From Pyropia yezoensis (lineage: Eukaryota > Rhodophyta > Bangiophyceae > Bangiales > Bangiaceae): 64,000 bases of DNA. This document shows, piece by piece, positions 52,570 through 63,180 of the stretch. Within the stretch, counting starts at the first letter, position 1; the number at the start of each line of letters is the position of its first letter. The notes below the pieces were generated by a model. The model saw nothing but the letters and a program-made list of their open reading frames with translations. It did not search any database and was not told the DNA's origin. A program made the translations under genes and the position numbers. The DNA lies in assembly GCA_009829735.1 (NCBI GenBank), contig CM020618.1, positions 32,402,894 to 32,466,893 of the forward strand. The letters run 5' to 3'.

Positions 52570-53818
52570 ATGGCACCGATGGAGCCAAAGGCCTGCTTCT
52601 CTCTTGTCTGTCGTACGGTGGCTGAGGTGACTGCGAAGGACCCCGCCAGAGGCAGTAACCTGCCCTTCCTCCTGCTGTTTCGGGTTGTCATGCGCCATCG
52701 CAACTTGGCGTATCCCCACTCGGTTCTGGACACCTCAAAGCTGGACAACTTTATGTCGGCCACCTTCCAGTCGGCCAAGTTTGAGCAGGCATCCGAGAGC
52801 ATTGCAGAAGCCTTCCAGGTGTCTCACGACGACCTGGACTTTGCACCCCGAGTTACGGTGCGTTCCTGTTCCTATTGCACTGCGACTTGCTTCTGGTGGC
52901 GCGGTCCATTGTGGCATGCTTGTCCGCTCATTACCGCCGAAGGCCGTAGCGCAATGCGATCCTCTATGAAGTGAGCGCCTTGCTGACGCCAGTATCGTTC
53001 GCATCGGCCCAACGCTGTATCGTGAGCGCCTCCTGCGGTCCTCTCTCTGCTTCACCGCCACCCGCCACACGCTCCTACCCTCCTCCCCCCCTCCCCCCCC
53101 GCACCCTGCACACCTTCCTGCCATGCTGTCCGTGGATGTCTCAACCGCTCCGGTTCCTCAGGCTCGCAAGCACATTCAAGACCAGGGGCTGGACCTCAAC
53201 ACGGAGCAGACCAAGGCTGCCCTGAACCCGATATGCCGCCAGTGGCTGTGGCTGGTGCGCAACGTGCGGCTGCGGTGCTCCGTCACCTTGGGCTACCCGC
53301 TGACGGATGCGGTGTGCCCCAAGGGCTTGGCGATGGCGGACGTTGCTACCGTGCACGACAGCGTCAAGTCCATATTGCGCGGCGGCGGCACGATGCCTGC
53401 GGGCTGCAAGGCGCTTCTGCGCGACGCTGGAGCCGCCCAGGACGACATGTTTGTCGAAAAGGTGGACCTGGCCTGGGACACTATTCACGTGGTGGATGCG
53501 GAGCTCGCCGGCGTGCTCCAGACGCTCCAAGAGCGCTACACTGGTGGCTCGGTCGAGGGCGGTGCCGGTGATGGGGCGGCAGAGGAGGATGATCCAGAGC
53601 CTGCTCTTTCCCAAGGACGTGCCCGTGGCTCGGCGGCGGCGGGGCGGTCCAAGCGGCCCCCATCGGGAAGACCGGCCAGCAAAGAGCTTCCTGCAAAGAA
53701 ACGCAAGGAGGCCGAGCCTGTCGTCTCCATTCAGCCCTCTGTGCGCTCTCTGGCTGATCGGCGGTCAGAGGAAAGAGTGCAGAGGGCGTTGGCAGAGGCT
53801 GTGTCGGCGATGCAGTAG
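52570..53818 (+). CDS. hypothetical protein, two exons, with basic nuclear-type motif
   Basis: Exon 1 is 52570-52857 and exon 2 is 53162-53818. The 304-bp intron runs from GTGCGT to GGTTCCTCAG, and both junctions lie between codons. The product is 314 residues. The N-terminal part (SVLDTSKLDNFMSATFQSAK) and middle (RQWLWLVRNVRLRCSVTLGY, VEKVDLAWDTIHVVDAELAG) have ordinary codon use. The C-terminal third is acidic/Ala-Gly-rich and holds a bipartite basic stretch (SKRPPSGRP, then PAKKRKE) that could be a nuclear-localisation signal. I do not recognise the family. After the TAG the same phase stays open for 63 codons with a well-formed Trp/Phe-rich sequence (VAIHVQFPFLLDQCW) before TAA. The stop may therefore be secondary. 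The intact gypsy element lies just upstream of the start. Confidence 0.55.
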
Positions 53819-54013
53819 GAAGAGGCTGGCGCTACCGTGGTCTATCCTCCGTTCGTAGTTGGGCAAGTCAAGCCCTTCAGTGCCTGGCCTCACCGCGGCG
53901 TGGCCATCCACGTACAGTTTCCCTTCCTTCTGGACCAGTGTTGGCGAGACCTGGGCAAGTGGACTTTGCATTGTCGCAAGATTGTCGTCCAAGCCGTAGG
54001 AGGGCGGTAAAAG
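53819..54013 (+). other. in-frame continuation after TAG, unrecognised
   Basis: It is in phase with the preceding and following frames. It reads EEAGATVVYPPFVVGQVKPF, then WPHRGVAIHVQFPFLL and RDLGKWTLHCRKIVVQAV before TAA near 54008. Composition is that of a structured domain, unlike chance frames in this genome. Confidence 0.35.
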
Positions 54014-55324
54014 ATGGTCTTCTCGCACAAGGCGGGTTCCCCAGGGGGCATTGTGGGAGTATGTGGCCCCAATGGGATTGAGCCCCTGCTGGCAGTGGCG
54101 CCTGCAGCGGAGGGCTCACCAGGCTTGGCGCCGCTCCCGGTGGGAGCAGACCGCGCGGCGGCAGGTGGTGGTGCTGTGCCCGCGGCGGCTGGTGGTGGTG
54201 CTGTCCCCGCGGCGGCTGGTGGTGATGCTGTGCCTGACGCGGCAGGTGGCGGGGATGGGGCCGCAGCGGCAGGTGGTGAAGCTGTGCCTGACGCGGCAGG
54301 TGGCGGGAATGGGGCCACAGCGGCAGGTGGCGGTGATGGGGCCGCAGCGGCGGGTGGCGCCGCGGACGCGTTGGTTGATAATCGTGTCTCGACGGCGACG
54401 GTGGGTAGTCCCGCACAGCTCTCCGTTCGAGCAGATGGCGGTCCACGGGCGGCCGCGGGCGACTCGGGGACCGGCGGCGCTGCGGCTGCGGACGGGGACG
54501 ATGCAGTCGTTGACGTGACGGGCGAACGGGTGCTGTGGCAGTATTGACCCCCAGGTAGGGGGGCAACACGTGCCATGCAAGGGGCGGCAGGCCACTAGCC
54601 TGATCCGTTCCTCCCCCTGCATTTGGGTCCATATTCCCTAAGTTTGGGATAGTTAGCTTAGTAGTAAATCCAACGTAAATTTGAGGGTTTTCTGCATTTA
54701 TCGTCTTGAATTTTCGTGTGGCCCGGTGGGCAGGTGCTGGGGTGGGAGATTCTGAGTGGCGAGATTCTGAGGGGACCTTGGGGGGATAAGGGGAGGAACA
54801 GCGGGGCTTGGCCCTGCGTCCCCGTCCCGACCAAGAAACTGTTGGACCACACACCATCCTCTTGTTTGTCAGTGGGAGGTTTGCCCCACAACAGGGACAG
54901 AGTGTGTGCGACTTGCACTTCTTCCGGTTCCCCCGACACGGGAGGCAGCCCTTGTACACCGCCCCAACTTGGGTGTCGTGTGTGCAAGTGGTTTTTGCCA
55001 CAAGTGCCACCTGGGGCTCTTGCAGTACCGCAGGAGCCCAACAACTACGTCGCAATGTCGGAGCCGATGCAGTACCGGTTGGAGCGTGCTGTGCGATGGG
55101 GAAAGGAGGACATCGTCGAGCCGTTTGAGGAGCAGCTGGAGTGGTCCATTGTGGCCAACTCGCCGGCGACCAACTTCTGCTTCTCGTGCTCGTTCACGAC
55201 CAACCTGGAGCTGGAGGGGACAGCCGTGAACTTGCCAAGTGGCTCCCACCGGTCCAATAACTGGATTGTCGCGCGTTATGCAGCGCGCAACCCCCTGGAC
55301 GGCTTGGCGCAGGACCTGGACTGA
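54014..55324 (+). pseudogene. unrecognised protein-coding frame split by a solo LTR
   Basis: The left part (54014-54533) encodes a short leader, then 9-residue Ala/Gly repeats of the AVPAAAGGG type, then ALVDNRVSTATVGSP and a Ser/Asp-rich stretch. The right part (from 55003) encodes PGALAVPQEPNNYVAMSEPM, ERAVRWGKEDIVEPFEEQL and NFCFSCSFTTNLELEGT, ending LAQDLD with TGA at 55324. A 469-bp LTR plus its 5-bp duplication (474 bp, a multiple of three) sits exactly between them. Both sides are in the same phase, and removing the insertion would restore one frame. With the LTR in place the left part terminates three codons into the LTR. No family was recognised. It is in phase with 53162-54013, so it may once have been the 3' part of the same gene. 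Confidence 0.6.
54534..55002 (+). mobile_element. solo LTR of gypsy family 1 inside a coding frame
   Basis: 469 bp, TGTGGCA to TGCCACA, matching 14765-15233. The flanks are GGTGC (54529-54533) and AGTGC (55003-55007), a 5-bp target duplication with one mismatch. Same strand orientation as the interrupted frame. Confidence 0.88.
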
Positions 55325-57281
55325 CGGGTGCGGCGTCGAGCGGTGATACTGGAGGTGCAGAGTGACGTTGAGTTGCGTTAGATAGTCAAACTCGTCCGGG
55401 GCAAGGAGGGAGGGGGGAGTAGGGTGGGGGGGGGGGGGGGCTCGAATGCGAGGATGGCTGATGTTGAAGAGGCGAGGGCGAGTGGTGCGACGTTTGCTTC
55501 CGTATGCCTAAACTTGTGTGCGTCTTGCAGCCTGTGCCGTTTGCCCATCTGCTGCCTTCGCCGCACCGCCGTGCGTCCACCCTGAGCCCAGGTTGAGCCT
55601 ATACGGGGCGTACCACACAGAGGGCGACGGTGATGTGCACGTGCCTGTGCAGGGACCGCCACGTCGCATGGTGTGCACGCGCGCCTGGGGCTGCATTGCT
55701 TGGCAGCCCCCCACACGTGGACGTGTGCTGGTGTGCACCCAACCGGCACGTCCTGTGAAGTGTTGTGCATTGCGGCCGCCGGTTCCGAGTTCTACGCTAC
55801 ACGGACCGCGCATCAAAATACGCTGTCCGTGCGACGATTCTCTGATTCCTTGGCGTGCGCAGAACGTAATGTGAAATTTTATTGCAGTTATCCGAATTTT
55901 GTCCCATGTGGACAAGAGCAAGAGCAAGTGTACAAGAGCAAGGGCCAATCGCATGCTCGCAGCAGAGGGCTGTCTAATGGCGTGCTGCAACACGTCTGTC
56001 GGAAGAACCTGATGATTGGCCATGGCCACAACTGCTCTCGCCACGAACGCTGGTTGGTCAAAACACTCTTGTTTCTTCATCGGATCTCGCCGGTTGGCCC
56101 TTTATCTCAGGTCATCTCTGTCAAGAACAGTCCGAAGCTGCTCAGCCGGTGCTTGTTCTGCCCTCGAAGTGGTCAGAAATCCCGAGAGAACCCCCGATCA
56201 CACTGTTCGTACAACAACGGACCCTCATGCAGAGCAGTCATTGGCCAGAGAGGCAGCATCTGAGTCATATCATTGGTCAAACACAGTTTGCTCTTGCTCT
56301 TGTCCACATGGGATAAAATTGGGAGAACTGCAATACAGCGTGCAACGTCGAAACGCCAGATTCACGGGGGCCTGCAAACACGCATTTGACTGTGCGCGCA
56401 CGTGCGGGCCCGGAAAGTAAGGTACCGGGTCTAAGCCCCGCTGCGCAGAGTTCAAGTCAACTGGCGGGCGATGCAGTTGGCGGGGGAGGCCGGAGAGAGC
56501 CTGCACGTCATCAACAATTTTTGGCAGTGCCGTCCAATCTTGGACACTGCAGTGACACCATTCCTCACCACGCCAAGCGCCGTGGCACCATTCCATAGAG
56601 CGACGCTCAAGGCCCGTGCACAAAACTTGCAAAATCAATCCTATCGCTCGGGCGCCGACGTTGCGTGCTTCGACCCCCCCGACACAACGCCGACCGACGC
56701 CCGCGCGCCGACCACGCCCCGAAGGCGCCCGGGGGGTCTCTGCGTGTGTCACCACACCCGTCCGCCCCGCCCCCTCTGTGACCCCACCGCGGCCGGCCGG
56801 CCCCCGGCTGTTGCTCCCCTTTCGCCTGCGGCCTTGTTTGTGCCGCAGGTTTCACGTTGCGCGCTTTGCGACCTTTGGCGGACATTTGGGCCCTGCTGTA
56901 CACCTGGTGCTGTGGCTGAGTTGTAGCCTGTGACGCTGTCGAGCGGGTACAGGGTGGTTTCGCCCAGTTTGGACGGTTGCGCCGTCGACTGCCCGTGTCT
57001 TTTCCAGCTGCGACGCCTCGGTTAGGCTACCGTGGCTTTGCTCCCGCTGCTGCTTACTGGGTCAGTGCGCGTCGGCGGCTGTGTGTCCCGGCAGGCATCC
57101 TGAGCCGCTGCTTGACGGCGTGTCGGTGCGGGGTGCTGACGCTGCACTTCAGTGGAACCGCCGACGCGCGTGGGCTGCAGGCGGTCGTGTACGTCGCTTT
57201 CTTGTTTACGCCCATTCGGGCTGCTTGTCGCCGCGGACCCCTTGCCACCGCGCGGTGCGGGGACCCGCGTGGATCGCCCGC
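55325..57281. other. intergenic region upstream of CK2 beta
   Basis: It contains a G run near 55430, the inverted-repeat pair described separately, and from about 56460 GC-balanced DNA with an open plus frame (HVINNFWQCRPILDTAVTP) that I could not assign. The 300 bp before 57282 probably include the CK2 beta promoter and leader. No TATA box was seen. Confidence 0.4.
55860..56355. mobile_element. candidate foldback/MITE-like element with ~50-bp inverted repeats
   Basis: Around 55876-55930 the sequence contains TATTGCAGTT followed by CCCATGTGGACAAGAGCAAG. Its reverse complement recurs at about 56283-56340. Match is about 45 of 50 with weaker similarity extending outward. The ~350-bp interior has no coding signal. 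Terminal inverted repeats of this size suggest a non-autonomous DNA element. Exact ends and target duplication are not defined. Confidence 0.5.
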
Positions 57282-58049
57282 ATGGCGGGCAACGGAGAGC
57301 GTGACGCCCTGGGCGTCGCTGGCGGCAATGGGGGTCCCGGGGAGGTGGCTTTGGGATCCTCTGCGGAGGACACGGGCTCCCTCGCCGAGTCCACGGTGAG
57401 CGAGGACAGCACTTGGATCTCGTGGTTTTGCTCCCTCAAGGGCAACGAGTTCTTTTGTGAGGTTGACGAAGACTTTATCCAGGACGACTTCAACCTGACG
57501 GGCCTCTCCCAGCACGTCACCTACTACAATTACGCGCTGGACACCATCCTCGATGCAGACATTCCCGAGGGGGAGCTGGACGAGCGGCAGCAGGAGCTTG
57601 TGGAGGTTGCGGCCGAGACGCTCTACGGCCTCATCCATGCGCGCTTCCTCCTCACGGCCCGCGGCATGCAGGCAATGCAACAAAAGTTCACAGACGTGGC
57701 GTTTGGCCGGTGCCCGCGGGCACTGTGCGCCGGCCAGCCGGTGCTACCGGTCGGCCAGTCGGACCTGCCGCGCATTTCAACGGTCAAGATCTTTTGCCCC
57801 ATGTGCTGGGACATTTACTTTCCCCGCTCTCGCAACCATAACACCATTGACGGCGCCTACTGGGGCACCACTTTCCCGCACCTCTTCCTGCATACCTACC
57901 AGAGCCAGGTGCCGCAACGCAACCGGGAACGCTACGAGCCGCGGATCTACGGCTTTAAAATTCACGCGTCGGCAGGGCAGGTGCAGCGCAACCTGGGCAC
58001 CATTCCGGTGGCGGACGGGCAGCAGCGGGACCGGCGGACGAGCCCATGA
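57282..58049 (+). CDS. CKB: casein kinase II regulatory subunit beta
   Basis: A single exon of 255 residues. CK2 beta dimerises through a zinc finger and tethers two catalytic alpha subunits, forming a constitutive Ser/Thr kinase in nucleus and cytoplasm. Motifs: an acidic/Ser N-terminus ([19 protein letters not shown]), [20 protein letters not shown] (acidic loop), [34 protein letters not shown], and [20 protein letters not shown]. The second cysteine pair is in [15 protein letters not shown], completing the four-Cys zinc site. Then [18 protein letters not shown] and [12 protein letters not shown]. The start at 57282 gives a normal-length N-terminus. The upstream in-frame open stretch lacks homology. 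Its 3' end faces gamma-tubulin. Confidence 0.97.
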   Translation: MAGNGERDALGVAGGNGGPGEVALGSSAEDTGSLAESTVSEDSTWISWFCSLKGNEFFCEVDEDFIQDDFNLTGLSQHVTYYNYALDTILDADIPEGELDERQQELVEVAAETLYGLIHARFLLTARGMQAMQQKFTDVAFGRCPRALCAGQPVLPVGQSDLPRISTVKIFCPMCWDIYFPRSRNHNTIDGAYWGTTFPHLFLHTYQSQVPQRNRERYEPRIYGFKIHASAGQVQRNLGTIPVADGQQRDRRTSP

Positions 58050-58754
58050 GCGGGGGGATGGCGGCAAGGGTCGGGTTGTGGGGGGGCGGGTTGTTGGGGG
58101 GCGGGTATTCTAGATTTTCGGCGGGAGGTTTGCCCGGCAGTGGTTACCGGGGTGCACCGACCGTGCTGTGGCGCCCGTGGCGGTTCAGCGGTTGGTTATC
58201 CCACGTGTCTGGCTTTGGCGGCGGACTGTTCCGGCTGGTGCGTGCTGCCGATGGCTGGCGTTTTTCATGTTGTTTGGTCGCATGTGGACAAGGGAAAGGT
58301 TGGTACGAGAACGGCGAGGGCTCGGGGGGGGTTGGATGAGAGATTAAAAGCATATGGCTGAAGCGAGGGTGTGTGGGGCAGGGGGGAAGGTGGCTGCATA
58401 TGCAGCGTGTCGAGGCAGAAGAACGAAGGCGGTGGAACGAACCGCAGGCGGAGTTAGGTCGCCAGAGGGCGTGATCTTGTGTATTGTTTGGGTCGCGCGC
58501 GCAGACCTCGGTGTGTGGCCTTCAAGCTAGATCACGTCAGCGACGAGCTCGCCTGACTTTCTCCTTGCTTCCCATGCGAGTTGAAGGGGTTCATCGAGGA
58601 GCACCGCACAGCTTGGCACTTGGTACAGGGCGCTCGGTCACGGTGGCCGGTCCAACTGGAGATCATCCCAAATTGCTTGCATGTCCACCGCACCTCCCCC
58701 CCCCCCTCCACTCAATGCATCCGCATCGCTCCATAGGGACCGCTGGACACGCAG
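58050..58754. other. convergent intergenic region
   Basis: Between CK2 beta and gamma-tubulin stops. The first 150 bases are G-rich with GGGGCGGGTTGTTGGGGGGC-type repeats. A C run lies at 58697. No gene is present. Confidence 0.5.
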
Positions 58755-60152
58755 TCAGGGGTAGGCATTGCGCGGGTCAGCCAGGTCAGACTCCCCCATC
58801 ACCCAATCCACGTAGTTGGGGTCCGCCGCGGCCTTGTATTCGCGGATGGTGTCTACCACCACTGACCGGGCCTCGTCAAACTCTTCGAGACCGTCGGCAA
58901 ACATGGGCTGCTTACGGTAAGAGTCGAGGTACGCGTTGCGCTTACGCATCGTGTCGTACGTCTTCAGCGCCCGTGCAAACAGAGTCGACACGGATGTATG
59001 GTTGGCGAGCAGCAGCCCGCGCACCCGGTTTTGAGACGATACGTACGGACTCTGGCGGGAGAGAGCCACCTGAATGGAGGCTGGTCCCCAGGGGATGAAG
59101 GACGCCAGCTGGCGCTCCCGGATGCGCTGCAACGACTTGTGCACCTGCGACGCGTCCACGTCGCCCTGGATGACATTGAGGAGGGACAGGTACACGCCAG
59201 ACCGGGCAGTGGGCACTGAGACCATCAGGTTCTTGGCCTGTAACAGCCGCCGCATCACGTCCAGGACAGTTGTCTTGCGTACCGACGGGGCGGCTTCCGC
59301 GCGGGGGTCCTCGAGTAGTGTCAAGGGCGTGTAGCCCGTGATGAGAAAATGGCACGCAGGGGTGGGGATGAGCGACGCAAGCAGCCCCGCGAGGTCATTG
59401 TTCATGTAGCCCGGGTAGCGCAAGGTGGACGTTGACGCGGCCATGACGGTTGCGACCAGTGAGTTCACCTGCTCAAACGTCGGGTTGGGTAGGTGCAGCC
59501 GGTCTGCCGCTACCCGATTCAGCGCCGTATTGTCTAGTACGACGGTCGCGTCGGCGTTGAGGGCGAGGCGCTTGAGCGTGAGAATCATGTTGTACGGCTG
59601 GACGACCACGTCCGACGACTCTTCCTGGTTGGGAAACACCGAGTAGGTCTGGATGAGCTTCTTGGGGAAGCGGTCGTTGAGGCGCTCGAGGAGGAAGGAG
59701 CCCAGCCCCGAGCCCGTCCCGCCCGCAATGGAGTGGCAGAGCGTGAATCCTTCGAGGCTGTCCGAGCCGTCGGCCTCGCGGTCAATCATGTCCATCAGCT
59801 CCTCCTCCTTTTGCTCCCCCTGGTGGTACCCCGACGCCCAATTGTTGCCCGCTCCCCCCCCATTGGGCGCGATAAACACGTTCTCCGGGTTGTACAGGTT
59901 GGCCTGTGCGCTGTTGAGCACCCCCTGCACCACCCGCGGCTCGAGGTCAATGAGAAGCGCGCGGGGAATGTAGTGGTCATCGTCGGCTTGGTAGAAGAAG
60001 ACGTCCTTGCGGTCGCCCGCCGCCTCGGACGCGTAGTCCTCGAGAATCCCGTCGGGCCGGATGCCGTGCTCCGCGCACAGCTGCTTCCAAAACTCGGTTC
60101 CAACCTGGTTGCCACACTGACCCACCTGCAGGGTAATGATTTCGCGGGGCAT
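58755..60152 (-). CDS. TUBG: gamma-tubulin
   Basis: A single exon of 465 residues, starting [20 protein letters not shown], the diagnostic gamma-tubulin N-terminus. Gamma-tubulin forms ring complexes that nucleate microtubules at organising centres. GTP-binding elements include the tubulin signature [36 protein letters not shown], and the T-loops upstream. Further gamma-type blocks: [56 protein letters not shown], and a C-terminus with [19 protein letters not shown]. The length is close to the family norm of about 450-475. It ends with TGA at 58755-58757. No intron is needed. Alpha or beta tubulin are excluded by the MPREII start and missing acidic tail. Confidence 0.97.
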   Translation of the reverse strand: MPREIITLQVGQCGNQVGTEFWKQLCAEHGIRPDGILEDYASEAAGDRKDVFFYQADDDHYIPRALLIDLEPRVVQGVLNSAQANLYNPENVFIAPNGGGAGNNWASGYHQGEQKEEELMDMIDREADGSDSLEGFTLCHSIAGGTGSGLGSFLLERLNDRFPKKLIQTYSVFPNQEESSDVVVQPYNMILTLKRLALNADATVVLDNTALNRVAADRLHLPNPTFEQVNSLVATVMAASTSTLRYPGYMNNDLAGLLASLIPTPACHFLITGYTPLTLLEDPRAEAAPSVRKTTVLDVMRRLLQAKNLMVSVPTARSGVYLSLLNVIQGDVDASQVHKSLQRIRERQLASFIPWGPASIQVALSRQSPYVSSQNRVRGLLLANHTSVSTLFARALKTYDTMRKRNAYLDSYRKQPMFADGLEEFDEARSVVVDTIREYKAAADPNYVDWVMGESDLADPRNAYP

Positions 60153-60938
60153 GGTGGATGGTAGGGGACGGCAGAAGCGCCGCCACCACTGGCTAAGTGG
60201 GGCGGGGGGAGGTAATGGCGGCGTGAGGAGGGGCCGGGCAGGGGGGCACGCGCCCAGCACGGCGCCCCGACGGCACCGCAACACGACACGGTCGCGTCGG
60301 CGGGGCTGCTGCCGCCGTCGCGAGCAGTCCGCTGCCACAAGCCCCTTCGAGGCGGGACGGCTTTGCAGCGCCGCGTCGCGACAGAGTGAACGAGCTGGCG
60401 ACGGCAGCGTGCAGCAAAGAGGAGGGGGCGGAGGAGTCGCGTACAGCGACGCCGCCCCCACGGCGCCAGCAGCACCTGAACGAGCAGCAATGCAAACCTC
60501 TTCACAGACGCCGACGCCGGGCTGCCCGCCGAGGTCGCGGCACGCGACCGACCTCTTTCCCCACCCACAGGTAGAGCGTCGAGCCGCCGCGGTGAAAGGG
60601 GCTGGGGAAGGGGATGGCGGTGTCCCTGCGAAAGAAAGGCGCCAATGACCATGTGCCTGACGTAGGGGATAATAATTATGGCATATCGCCACCTCCAGGA
60701 TTTACTACAGTAGGTGAAGCGTTGAACAGTACTTCCCCTCGAATCATTGGATTCTGTATTTTCATGCACACGAGTACAGTACAGACGGGCACAAAATAAT
60801 GACATGAGAGTCTGCGCGATCGCTCTGCCTCCCTCCCTCCATGCTATCCCTCCATCGCCACCTTGCCCGCCAACCCCCTCACCTCTTTCCACCAGTGCGT
60901 CCTCCCCTCCCTCCTCCCCTCGGGTGTTCTTCATCGCC
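60153..60938. promoter_or_regulatory. divergent intergenic/promoter region
   Basis: 790 bp between the divergent starts of gamma-tubulin and the Pro/Ala-rich gene. The half nearer gamma-tubulin is GC-rich. 60650-60810 is AT-rich with GGGATAATAATTATGGCATA. Frames on the minus strand here are motif-free and are treated as leader sequence. Regulatory function is inferred from position. Confidence 0.35.
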
Positions 60939-62036
60939 ATGTTTCTCCTGCGCGCCCTGACGGGCCGCCGCCGGCGCGCGTCCCCGACAGACGACGCGCC
61001 CCCGACAGACGACGCGCCCCCGACAGACGGCGCGTCCCCGACAGACGGCGCGTCCCCGACAGACGGCGCGCCCACGTCGGACGGCCCACATGCCGCTGCG
61101 GCCGGTACGCCCGTGGCAGCGGCCGGCACGCCCGCGACAATTGGAGGCGCATCCGCGACGGGAAGGAGCCCCGCGGTTGCCGCCGAGCCCGTGACGGGCG
61201 AGGAGATACCCGTGACGGGCGGCACAGCCCCCTCAACTTCCGACGCGCCCCCGACCAGCGGCATGCCGTCGCCCCCCCGCGATGAGGTTCCATCGTCTGC
61301 CCCTGTGGTGGCGGCCACAACGTCCGCCCCCATCGGCGCCCTCTCCGCGGCAGAGGCGACGGCCGTGGTGGCTGCCGCGAGCGGCGGCTTCGGCAAGCCA
61401 CCGCTGCCCACCCCCGTCCCCCCCGCGACGGCGGTGGGGCCACCGCGCCCGCGGGCGCCGCCGCCGCCCGTGCCGCTGCCGCCGCCGCCCATCCGACCAA
61501 GAAGGCAGCCGGCGGCGGTGGCGGCGGTGGCGGCGGCCGCGGCCGCCGCGACCGGGGCTGCCACGGCCTACGATGACCCCCCGTTCCCTCCCCGCCGCCT
61601 CTTGGGGGCCGACAGCGACCTCGGGGCGCTGCTCGACGGCGTGGACGTCTTTCTAGACGGCTGTGTGGGTGGCGTGGCGGCGGCGGCTAGCCTGGCGCGG
61701 CTCGACAGTCTGGAAGGCGCCCTGTCCCGCCTGGTCACCGACGCTGGCCCAGGGGGGCGGGGGGGGAGCGCCCCCACTCTTGGCAGCTGGAAGGGGTGGG
61801 GGGGGAGGGGGCTGATGGGCGCCCTGCTGGTGCGCCATGCCAGGCCGGGTGGCGGGCGCGGCCATCCCGTCGTTGGCGCTGCCGCCGTCGACAGCGCGAG
61901 CGGCGGGTCCCCCGCGCCCGCGCCCGCGCCCCGCGGCGCCCTGCCTGTCCCCGGGGGGTCTGGTCCGGCCGGCGCTCTGCCCCGCGGCGGCCGCTCGGCA
62001 CTCACGACGGGGCCACCGCCATCATTTCGCCCGTGA
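60939..62036 (+). CDS. hypothetical Pro/Ala/Thr-rich protein with hexapeptide repeats
   Basis: From ATG 60939 a 365-codon frame begins MFLLRALTGRRRRA, then five (S/P)PTD(D/G)A repeats, then Ala/Thr/Pro/Gly low complexity. One more structured block lies near 61590-61740 (LLGADSDLGALLDGVDVFLD, then LARLDSLEGALSRLVTDAGP), which looks like a genuine helical region. The C-terminus is Gly/Pro-rich. No family was recognised. The first residues (hydrophobic then Arg-rich) could be an organellar signal. Low complexity keeps other frames open too, so a spliced structure with further exons downstream cannot be excluded. Confidence 0.4.
   Translation: MFLLRALTGRRRRASPTDDAPPTDDAPPTDGASPTDGASPTDGAPTSDGPHAAAAGTPVAAAGTPATIGGASATGRSPAVAAEPVTGEEIPVTGGTAPSTSDAPPTSGMPSPPRDEVPSSAPVVAATTSAPIGALSAAEATAVVAAASGGFGKPPLPTPVPPATAVGPPRPRAPPPPVPLPPPPIRPRRQPAAVAAVAAAAAAATGAATAYDDPPFPPRRLLGADSDLGALLDGVDVFLDGCVGGVAAAASLARLDSLEGALSRLVTDAGPGGRGGSAPTLGSWKGWGGRGLMGALLVRHARPGGGRGHPVVGAAAVDSASGGSPAPAPAPRGALPVPGGSGPAGALPRGGRSALTTGPPPSFRP
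60984..61074. repeat. 18-bp tandem repeat, about five copies
   Basis: Units of the form CCCCGACAGACGACGCGC/T are repeated head to tail. They encode the six-residue (S/P)PTD(D/G)A repeats of the overlapping ORF. Differences between units are mostly single bases. Confidence 0.8.
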
Positions 62037-63180
62037 CCCCCCGCGTGGTAGGGGTCCGCCGTCGTGGTCTTGGCACGCGTGCCCCGCGGTGCCCCCCCGG
62101 GACGTGGGAGGTTACTACCGGTGTCGTCGTTGACTTCGACGGGAAGAGGGTGAGGCGGGGGTGAAGGGGGAGGGGTGGAGGCAGCACGAGGGTCGTCGAC
62201 AGTGGGCACGCCGCCGCTCGCCGCCGCGCCGCCACCCTCGCCCCCGCCGCTCCCGCGCAGCCGCGGCGGGGTGGTGCCAGTGCACGAAGCGGGATCGTCG
62301 ACGGGACGGGGCGTTCCCCCCCAACCCCTTGCCCTCTGTTTTGTACGTCCTCTTGACTGCCTGCCGCCTGCCGCTCCCCCCTCCTCGCGTCCCCGTGGCC
62401 GGCCGCGGCCAGTTGGGGTCCCGGCTGCCAACAGCAGCTCGTGTCGCTGGTGCTACGCGCGGCGCATGTCCCCGCTTGCGAGGCAACGGCAGCAGCGACG
62501 AGCGGTGTTGATGGCGTGGCGGCCTTTGACTCTGCCGCCGGGCGACTGTCGCCGAGGGGGGGAGGAGGGGTGAACGGGCGCGCGCCTGCTGCCGCCGCCG
62601 GCGCCGCCAGCGCCTCTGCTACCGCCACTGCGGTGGTGGCCGCTTCCCCGCGCCTGGAGGGAGTGTTGACGCGCGATCAGGCGGGTCGACGGCGGGCGTG
62701 TGTGCCCCTCTGGCGAGGCCGCCGGTGCGGCTGGGTGGGGGGTGGCCGCCACGGGGGACATCCTATGCAACTTCCGCCACCACCCACCATCCGGAGCTTT
62801 CCCCCATGCACCCCCGACCCTTCCACCGGCCCGTGCCAGCAGTCGTGGGGTCGGTGGCGGGCGGTGGGGGCGGTCGTCCACGGCGGTGGCGCGGCTGGTC
62901 GCCGCCGCCGCCACGGCAACGGCGACGGCGGGCCCCCGCCGATGCGCCGGCTGTCCCCGCGCGGGGGTGGAGTTCGCCCTCATGGCGGGCCACCGTCGCG
63001 GGCGGGTAGGTTAGGAGCACACATTGGAACGGCGGTCAGCGGCTGCTGCTGCCGCTTCCTCCGTCGCGGGCGGGTAGGTGGGGAGCGCGCATTGGAACGG
63101 CGGTAAGCGGCTGCTGCTGCCGCTTCCGCCGCCGCCGCTTCAGCATCCGCGGCGGCCGCCATCCTCTCATTCAAGGACGA
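62037..63180. repeat. GC-rich low-complexity region including a 68-bp tandem duplication
   Basis: No frame on either strand is supported by motifs. At about 62998-63133 two 68-bp units lie in tandem (ATTGGAACGGCGGT at 63023 and 63091, each followed by GCGGCTGCTGCTGCCGCTTC). Confidence 0.5.

Noticed and set aside
6617-55324. Alternative genetic code (TAG read as an amino acid)
   Set aside because: Clearly conserved genes in the window (RPSA, RimO) terminate at TAG at the expected protein ends.
59795-61564. 589-codon minus-strand frame overlapping gamma-tubulin's start and the upstream region
   Set aside because: It reads gamma-tubulin DNA in the wrong frame and the upstream repeats as Ala/Gly low complexity.
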